From Alisma plantago-aquatica (Eukaryota > Streptophyta > Magnoliopsida > Alismatales > Alismataceae): a stretch of DNA of 64,000 nt. The notes beneath the pieces are model-generated. The model was given only the letters and a program-made list of their open reading frames with translations, did no database searches and was not told the DNA's origin. The stretch is from contig OY856409.1 of assembly GCA_963693085.1 (NCBI GenBank), positions 1,532,288,472 through 1,532,352,471 on the forward strand. The letters run 5' to 3'. The stretch's first letter is position 1. Every line of letters starts with the position of its first letter. Of this stretch, positions 56,691-64,000 are shown piece by piece. A program made the translations under genes and the position numbers.

Positions 56691-57940
56691 TTGAAATATG
56701 CTTTTCTAGGGGAGAATGACACCCTCCCGGTGATCATTTCATCTATACTCTCGCTGGAACAAGAGGATGCTTTAATGAAAGTTTTGAAGAAGAACATTCA
56801 AGCTATTGGATGGTCCATTGTCGACTTGAGGGGTATTGACCCCTCTATCTGCGTGCATAGAATCTATCTTGAGGAGGATGCAAGGCCAACCCACCAAATG
56901 CAAAGGCGGTTGAATCTGAATTTGAAAGAAGTAGTGACTCAAGAAGTAGTAAAACTTCTTGATGATGGGATCATCTATCCCATTTCTGATAGTACTTGGG
57001 TGAGCCCCATCCAAGTCGTACCCAAGAAGGGTGGAATCACAGTTGCTGAAAATATCGATGGGGAACTAATGCCAGTTAGAGAGAAATCTAAATGGAGGAT
57101 GTGTGTGGACTATCGAAAACTCAATGAGAAGATAAAGAAGGACCACTACCCCCTCCCATTCCTTGATCAAATTCTATAGAGGCTAGCTAGGCAGAGTTTG
57201 TACTGTTTCGTTGATGGATATTTTGGGTATTTCCAAATTGTCATGCACCCCGCCAATCAAGAGAAGATGACATTCACTTGCCCGAGTGGCACCTTTGCTT
57301 ACCGGAGAATGCCATTTAGGTTGTGTAATTCTTTGTCTACTTTTCAGAGGTGTGTGACCAACATCTTTGCAGATATGCTTGATTCATCCTTGGAAGTGTT
57401 CATGGATGATTTCTCAATTTTAGGCAAGACTTTTGATGAATGGTTGTTACATTTGGCCGCTGTTCTCGAAAGTTGTTTGAAAGTCCGACTAGTTCTATCT
57501 TGGGAGAAAAGCCACTTCATGGTGACCGAAGGCATTGTTCTAGGCCATCAGGTTTCTAAACACAAAATTGAAGTTGACAAGGCCAAAGTGGGCCTCATTT
57601 CTACCCTCTCCATTCCTTCCACTGTAAGACATGTACGATCTTTCTTGGGACATGATGGTTTCTATCACCACTTTATTAAAGATTTCAACAAGATATCAAG
57701 GCCCTTGTGTCACCTACTTGAAAAAGATGTCGAGTTCCACTTTTATGACAAGTGCATTGAAGCTTTTAATCACTTGAAAGAAAAGCTCATTTCTGCTCCA
57801 ATCATGCAGCCCCCCGATTTCTCTTTGCCATTTGAGATAATGACTGATGCATCTGACATGGCAGTGGGGGATGTGCTGGGTCAAAGGATTCATCGGATTA
57901 CTCACGCTATCTACTATAGAGTAAAACTCTTGATGAAGCG
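56691..57940 (+). pseudogene. Athila reverse transcriptase region
   Basis: One frame with a single stop at 57177-57179. Motifs present are WVSPIQVVPKKGG, WRMCVDYRKLNEK, HPANQEKMTFTCPSGTFAYR and VFMDDFSI (catalytic Asp-Asp), followed by FLGHDGFYHHFIKDFNKISRPL of the RT/RNase H connection. The reading frame is lost by a frameshift at about 57925-57945. The catalytic residues remain but the protein is truncated. Confidence 0.93.
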
Positions 57941-58430
57941 CAAACAAATTACACCACTACCAAGAAAGAGTTACTCGTTGTCATCTTTACTCTAGACAAA
58001 TTCCGCTCCTATCTTCTGCAAAATAGAGTTTTGATTTACACGGATCATGTTGCGTTAAAGTATCTCATGTCTAAGAAGGATTCAAAGCCGAGGTTGATAA
58101 GATGGATTTTGTTGTTGTAAGAGTTTGATATAGAGATAGTGGACAATAAGGGAGTAGAAAATGGCACACTCGATCATCTCTCCCAGATTGATCACCCTTT
58201 TGGCAAGACAAGGTTAAGCAAAGAAACCATGCCGCATGAACAACTCTTCCTCCTCTCATCTTCTCAAGGGCCATGGTATCAACACATACCCAATTTCTTG
58301 GCCATTGGGAGGATACCAAGCACGTGGACAAGGGAGGAGAGTAAAAGACTATTTTCCATGGTGAAGTATAATGCTTGGGATGATCCTCACCTTTTCAAAT
58401 ATTGCCCCGACCAACTTGTAAGATGATGTG
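57941..58430 (+). pseudogene. Athila RNase H and linker
   Basis: After the frameshift another frame gives [28 protein letters not shown] and [12 protein letters not shown], then a stop at the Gln position before EFDIEIVDNKG, consistent with C-to-T change. Continues to about 58430. Confidence 0.85.
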
Positions 58431-59588
58431 TGCCCGAAGTGGAACAAAAAGACGTCCTCTCCAGATTCCATTTCGGGATATGTGGATGACACTTTGGAGG
58501 AAAATGCACAACTGCAAAAGTTCTTCAATGTGGTTTTTATTGGCCCTCGTTGTTTAAAGATTCACACAAATTTTGCTAAAGCTGCTTGAAGTGCCAAAAA
58601 GTGGGCACTATCTCAAAGAGAGACATGATGCCTCTATCACCCATTCTAGTGGTGGAGGTGTTTGATGTATGGGGAATTGACTTCATGGGTCCTTTCCCAC
58701 CCTCTTTTGGATATGTTTACATTTTGGTCACCGTGGATTACGTGTCAAAGTGGATAGAAGCCATTTCCACCCGAACAAATGACCACAAGGTGGTTTGTGA
58801 CATTGTAAAATCAAACATCTTCAGTCGGTTTGGCATTCCAAGAGCAATGATAAGTGACGGGGGAAGTCACTTCTTCCTCCGCACCTTTGAGGGATTGCTT
58901 AAAAAGCAAGAAGTGAACCATAGAGTAACCACTCCATATCATCCGCAAACCAGTGGCTATGCAGATATGGCCAATCGGGAGATCAAGCTCATTTTGGAGA
59001 AAACGGTGAGACCGAACTGTAAGGATTGGTCACTCCGCCTTAATGAAGCTTTATGGGCATACCAGACTGCTTACAAAGCCCCAATTGGCACTACACCCTT
59101 CAAGCTCATCTATGGCAAAATCTGCCACTTACCAGTAGAAATGCAACATAAGGCGTTATGGGCTTTGAAGAATGTGGACTTTGATAAAGAGGATACAACA
59201 ATGAAGAGAAAACTCCAACTCAACAAGCTAGAAGAAATGCGCCATGAGGCGTATGAGATGTCAAAAAGCTACAAGGAGAGAACCAAGTTCCTTCACGAAG
59301 CTGATTAGGAAGAAGGAATTTGAGCCTAGGAAGTGGGTGTGGCTCTACAATTCAAGAATGAAGTTCTTTCCCAGAAAACTCTGTTCTAGATGGGAAGGAC
59401 CATATCTTATCAGAAAAGTATACCCATTTGGTATTGCGGTCAAATGTGCAAAAGAACGTGCCAAAGAATTCATTGTCAACGGGCAACATTTGAAACCCAT
59501 TGTTGAAGTGGGACCGGACAAGGGAAATCTGAGTTTTGATATCATTATGCTAGTGGAGGATCAATCAGATGAAGAAGAATGGTGGTAG
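58431..59588 (+). pseudogene. Athila integrase
   Basis: The HHCC region is decayed (58431-58585; CLKCQKVG remains). The core ORF at 58586-59308 has [15 protein letters not shown] (first Asp) and ISDGGSHFF (second Asp). At the usual catalytic Glu, in the segment before [10 protein letters not shown], it reads Asp ([10 protein letters not shown]). A frameshift near 59300 leads to the C-terminal part (WVWLYNSRMKFFPRKL, ending 59588). Integrase joins the element to host DNA; this copy is non-functional. Confidence 0.9.
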
Positions 59589-60462
59589 ACTAATGAGAAG
59601 GCAATCTACCACAAGGATGCATTAAGTATTATGAAGAAATGATATGAGTTCTATAATCAATAAGCCCGACTATAGGTGTAAAATTTAGCACTAGTGGGAG
59701 GCAACCCACGTGGTTTGAGATTCTCAAACCTTCTCCTTTTTGATACTTTCTTTTTTTTTACACAAAAACACACACGCATGTTTGTGCTTGATAGTTTTGT
59801 TTTTAGTTTTGATGGAATGACAGGTCGAACATGTTCAAGTTGAAGATTGAGGCACAATCAATCAAGGTGGTGGATATTCTACCAAGAAAAATCATTCATG
59901 ATGATTAAATGATGAGTTTCGAAAAGTTTTGATGAAATTTGGAGTTTTTGAATTGACAGAGGGAAGCACGGTCGTGCTGCTCAGAACGGTCGTGCTGGCA
60001 CCAAGCCAAAATGGTCGTGCTGCTCAGAACAGTCGTGCTGGCACCAAGCCAGAACGACCGTGCTGGTAAAGATGAAAACAATAGGTTGATTGAAGATTTT
60101 TAGCCACTGGAAGCACGGCCGTGTTGACCAGAACGGTTGTGCGGGCCCAAAAAAAACCTAATATCTATCCTGATTCAACCTAACCTAGCATGACCCCTAG
60201 TTCATTTTTGCAAACCAAAACGGTCGTGCCGCGACTCCAGGCAGCTAGGGCGAGTTCCCTACACCCCCAAATCACTCCCTCTTTCTCCCAAACTCCAGAT
60301 TTGAGTTTCCTTTGGTCCCTAATCGCTTTCCCTAACCTCTAGCTTCAATTTCCACCGTTCATCACCACTGATTTCTCCAGCTACAAGCAATTTCTGCTCC
60401 ATCATCCCGGAGCTGCATTTTTTCAATGCTAGCTTCATTTTTCATCAAAGAACTCTGCAATC
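59589..60462 (+). repeat. Spacer with a second CACGGTCGTGC cluster
   Basis: Non-coding sequence after integrase. At 59965-60235 are about ten CACGGTCGTGCTG / AACGGTCGTGCTGGCACC motifs, related to the LTR cluster but different in flanks. The rest shows no feature. Confidence 0.65.
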
Positions 60463-62400
60463 ATGAAGGGCATGGTCAAATCCATAAAGAAAGGAGTAGA
60501 GAAGACTACAAGCATCCTCATCAGTGGCAAAAGAATATCCAAATGAGTGGTTGGTTCACAGCAGTCCGAAAGCGTTTCCTCGCCGTCCAACTCAATTTCA
60601 CATTCCTTTGGCTGATCGGCATCGATGAGCGCCTATCAACTCCACTCTCCCTGCAGTGAGCACTTCTCAGATCCAAGCTACAACAACCCTATGAAGAGGA
60701 GGAGGAAGGAGAAGAAGTGCTGGAGAATATTGTGGATTCTATTGAAGTCACTGCACCAGCTCATGAGCGAAGAACTAAGAAAACTAATGAAGCTCCGTCC
60801 TCACACCTACCACCACGACCAACTCCAGCAAGGCATTTGACATCATCAGCCCGACCCAGTGGGAGCAATGAAAGAGTGCCCTTGAACTTGGACATAAGTT
60901 TGGGGACACATACCAATCAAGAAGAAGAAGCAGATGATACTGAGAGCGAGGAATTGGAGGACGAACCAATGGATATGAAGAGTAGAGGAGCACAGACTCA
61001 CATGGGCGGGAACACAACAACAAGGAACTACTTATGGCAGATGAATCACAAGAAATGAAGCAATGAGACCCATTCACCCTGAATGCATGACGAGAAGGGT
61101 GATTGCCACTAGATATGATTGTATGCCCACAATGGAAGCCATAGATGTCAACTTCAGTTTTGGTTTTCACTAAAAACGTTGTGGATTGTACTATATTTTA
61201 ACTAAGGTTGAAGAAACTTACTTGGAGATTACTCAAACTTAGAGAAGGTTCAGTATCAAGGAGAGGATGCTATCAAGTTCAAGTTAAACTGCTCAACACA
61301 TATCCTCAAAGCCTCTGAGATCAGTGTAGTCTTTGCCCCCAATGCAGAAATGGAAAAGAAATTTGACGAGGGAAGATTTGACAAGAATGGTAAGGCAGAT
61401 TATGCCAGGATGTCGAAGACGATAACAGGCGAATCTACTTTCTCTTCAGGGAAATCTAAAATGAGTAAGATCCATAACCCTTTCTTGAGATATTTGCAAA
61501 AGGTGCTGGCAAATACCTTGTTTGGTCGCTATGATAATCAAGGATCAAGTGCCCAGAAAGACCTATTTCTTATGGCTAGAGTTGTAAGTGAGGGGTTTGT
61601 GAATGTTGGTGCCATGGTAATTGATCACTTGAAGACAATCCCATCCAAAAGTAAAAATCCATTCATCATGGGAGGGATTGTCACCACTCTAGAAAGGGCA
61701 CTGGGATGCAATCTAGAAGGGTTTACCAAGGTAGATGGAAACAAATATGTGGACCTAAACTATCTTACAAGGTCCCAGATGATATCCCTCAAGGATGACA
61801 AAAAAAATTATGTTTTGAACCCCGACTATCCTAGTGTCACCTTGGAACTCCCATACCATGCCTCCCTTCTGCTCAGGGATGCAGGGCATGTGGATGAGTT
61901 TCTAAATTTGTTATCAAGTTATGAGGAAAGCACCCCTAGAGAAGGGTACAGAGCACCAAGTGTAGCCTTACCTGATGAAGAGGGGGAAACAAGCATGCCA
62001 GAATAGCAGCGGTCATTTGAGCAACCACGCCGCACGAGAACGAGAATGGAAGATTTTGAGGCGCAGCCACCTCCGACAAATGCATATGATATGTCATCCA
62101 TCCATGCATAGTTGGAGGGGATTCAAAAAATGCAATAGGCCATGTGGTTGGATCAGCAACAGATGCATCACCAAATCAACCACATTTATCATTACCAGCA
62201 TGCGCAAACACAAAGAAACCCCCAATGGGGGGAGGATTTCTGAGGATCAATTTCTTGCTACCAGGAGACATACCCGCCTCCACAGGAAGACTACTGAGGC
62301 CATTACTACCAGCATCCTCCTCCACAGTCTGGCCCATCGCAAGACCCCACACCACCACAACCTTGACTTCTACCCTATCATACCTAATATTTAGTTTCAT
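60463..62400 (+). pseudogene. Athila extra 3' ORF (env-like position)
   Basis: Starts at 60463 (MKGMVKSIKKGVEKTTSILI), with an early stop near 60544 and shifts in a Ser/Pro/charged linker. It becomes open from about 61215 to 62006, with NPFLRYLQKVLANTLFGRYD and IMGGIVTTLERALG, as in the conserved domain of Athila-type extra ORFs. The tail beyond the stop at 62004-62006 is Gln/Pro/His-rich (LDQQQMHHQINHIYHYQ). No clear membrane segment is visible in the conserved part, so an envelope function is doubtful. Confidence 0.75.
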
Positions 62401-63815
62401 GCTGAGGACAACATGGTTTAAAAGTTTGGGGTGGTAGGGCGGTAAACCCTCAATTTTGAGCTTATTTTGACAGTTTCCTGGTTCACCTGATCATTGTTTG
62501 TTTGATGTTTAACACACCTACTGTAGATTGCCTTTTGCTTACATCTTTGCATAGCATGTAGTTTAATTTCATGCATTTTGGGTATTTTTCAAAATTTTTG
62601 CTCTTTTTTCTATTGCATATCATGCATTGTATTCTCATGTAGTTTTTGATAATTTCATATGCATGTTAACTAGGATTTTCTTCTTTATGTTTTAAAATTT
62701 CCTAAAGTAGGTTTAGATGTGATTTAGTTCAAATTGGCACCATTTTGGCCAATTTTGCCCAAACTTGAATGATTCTTGTTCTAAAAGTGTGTTTTGACTT
62801 AATCTCCAATTTTTGAAATGGAATGTTCACCCCTGTGACAAATGCATGCTAGTTTCTTAGATCTTGTTAACATATGGTCTTGCGTGTGACGTTTTACATG
62901 TGTACCACATCTCTCAAGTCTGTGAAAGTTTTGGTTGAATCATGAATTGAGCAAGCTCTAAGCCCTTAAAGCCAATGGAACCACTTGGTGGAAATATGAA
63001 TATTGTCTTAATTCTGTCATGTGGTGTGATATTACTTGGTGAAGTGTTGAATTAGATTTCATGCAGGGAATCTTATGTGAAGACGACACTACTGGCCCCC
63101 TTTTTTATGCGACCATTCTTTCACCACTTTCATACCTCTCCGCCTCATAAAAAGATGCCAAAGTGCACATATCAGCTGTGGCCACCCACAAAAGTTTGGG
63201 GTGGCCGCATATCAACCTCCCCACTTCACTCCATCCAGTTTGTTCCCTACCTACACAAAGGGAAAAGAAAAAGAAAAGAAAAGCAAAAATAAAATAAAAG
63301 GATGCTCCTGTTTAAGAGCATTCAAATAAAGGAAATAAGTGTGTGTAAAAGCACTCCAAATCTTTCCGCAATCCTTTCTTCATTTTTCATACCCATTGAG
63401 CTAGAAAATATCAAATCTAGATCACTTTACCCTTTCTACAACCAAGTGGGTCATGTCATTTAGTGTGGTTTGAAGCATTAGAGCGAATGCATGAAAGTGA
63501 AACAACACTCCTAGTCACATTTGATTAACACCAACATGAAACGGTTTACCCGGAATGACATGGAGGACATATGGACAACTAGTGTTTCTAAGCTTTATAT
63601 TTGAAGTTTGTATGCTCAGTGCTCAGTTCATGAATGGTTTGTGAAAGAGAAAGGAGAAATGTGAAACACATGCACTTAGTCACTCACAAGACCATGTATT
63701 CAATAATTATATATTGCTATGCATTTGTCATTTGATTTTGTTGAAAAGAAACTGAAAAGAGAGATTGAGTTGGAGAATACTTGAGGACAAGTATGTTTTA
63801 AGTTTGGGGTGGTGA
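62401..63815 (+). other. Athila 3' untranslated interior with polypurine-like repeats
   Basis: T-rich. AAGTTTGGGGTGG occurs at 62423-62435, 63183-63195 and 63800-63812, the last directly before the 3' LTR and therefore the likely polypurine tract. The short ORF at 63077-63292 is unsupported. Confidence 0.7.
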
Positions 63816-64000
63816 TGCAATCCTATTTTAGGGCTCCATCCCGTGCCTTGTAGTACATTTATCACATCTAAACAAAGTAGATTGCAAGTTAATACCCTCA
63901 ATGTGTGTTTTACTGTCAAATGCACTTATGGACGTTCTTTGCATTATTTTCAGGTACTCGGACCATACTTTGGATGGAAGAGAGAGAAGGAAGGAGTCTG
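63816..64000 (+). repeat. 3' LTR of the Athila-type element (first 185 bp)
   Basis: TGCAATCCTATTTTAGGG... matches 51431 onward with a few percent differences and runs to the window end. Confidence 0.9.

Larger units (their letters stand above)
51431..64000 (+). mobile_element. Athila-type Ty3/gypsy retrotransposon (right end beyond window)
   Basis: The 5' LTR 51431-53762, a PBS of the Asp-tRNA type, decayed gag, protease, RT, RNase H and integrase, an extra 3' ORF and a 3' LTR start at 63816 are all in plus orientation. The first 185 bp of the 3' LTR match 51431 onward. It is inserted in the SIRE-like LTR; the 5 bp before it, GTTCA, should reappear after its 3' LTR. Gag-pol carries many stops and at least four frameshifts, so it is not autonomous. 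Confidence 0.92.

Noticed and set aside
60463..62400. True envelope glycoprotein
   Set aside because: Position is env-like, but I saw no signal peptide or transmembrane segment in the conserved part, so only an extra ORF is claimed.

Overview
The window looks like a stretch of a transposon-dense flowering-plant nuclear genome. It is AT-rich and intron-bearing, and almost every base I can assign belongs to a plant mobile-element family: CACTA/En-Spm, hAT, Ty1/copia of two kinds including a SIRE/Maximus-like one, Ty3/gypsy with chromovirus-like LTRs, and Ty3/gypsy of the Athila type. I found no convincing single-copy host gene, no rRNA or tRNA gene and no bacterial feature. All calls come from reading the sequence by eye. 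Species and element ages are not established.

Left half (1-30377): the right-hand boundaries of successive elements read like nested dolls. A complete CACTA transposon (2620-13188, perfect 15-bp TIRs, TGT target duplication) sits inside gypsy element A (LTRs 1-2498 and 16969-19753). Gypsy A lies in a SIRE-like copia (3' LTR 21863-23466), which lies in a second copia (pol remnant plus LTR fragment, to 26173), which lies in a gypsy LTR (LTR C, ending 30377). Except for the CACTA, the left ends of these elements are upstream of the window. The CACTA carries an intact TNP2-type transposase ORF. It also carries a 13-exon second gene combining a CACTA second-protein region with a ULP1-like SUMO-protease domain; its H-D-Q-C tetrad is intact and a single 1-base deletion in an A-run breaks the frame.

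Middle (30378-43832): a minus-strand gypsy LTR is interrupted twice, by a non-autonomous hAT element (30680-31115, 8-bp TSD) and by a 5.2-kb solo LTR (33080-38245, 5-bp TSD TTTAA). Beyond it lie a minus-strand polypurine tract, poorly assignable sequence and another probable minus-strand LTR. Right part (43833-51430): a second copy of the copia family, then a SIRE-like element with an env-like region split by a 1-kb solo LTR, then its 3' LTR. Far right (51431-64000): an Athila-type gypsy with 5' LTR, PBS, decayed gag-pol, an extra 3' ORF and the first 185 bp of its 3' LTR, inserted in the SIRE-like LTR.

The most unusual pattern is shared across elements. Unrelated families, both class I and class II, each carry dense clusters of short CpG-containing palindromic half-sites (CGGYCGAG, CCGATCGG, GCACGGCCGTGC, AACGGTC/GACCGTT, GGCGTCGGTT). 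Several clusters are phased at about 21 bp or at 64-65 bp. In the copia and Athila LTRs they sit about 75-130 bp upstream of a TATA box. This looks like convergent acquisition of binding-site arrays. Two splice-signal arrays also stand out: a 34-bp cassette repeated six times in the CACTA, each copy ending like a 3' splice site, and a series of GGTAAG-type donors in the SIRE-like LTR leader.
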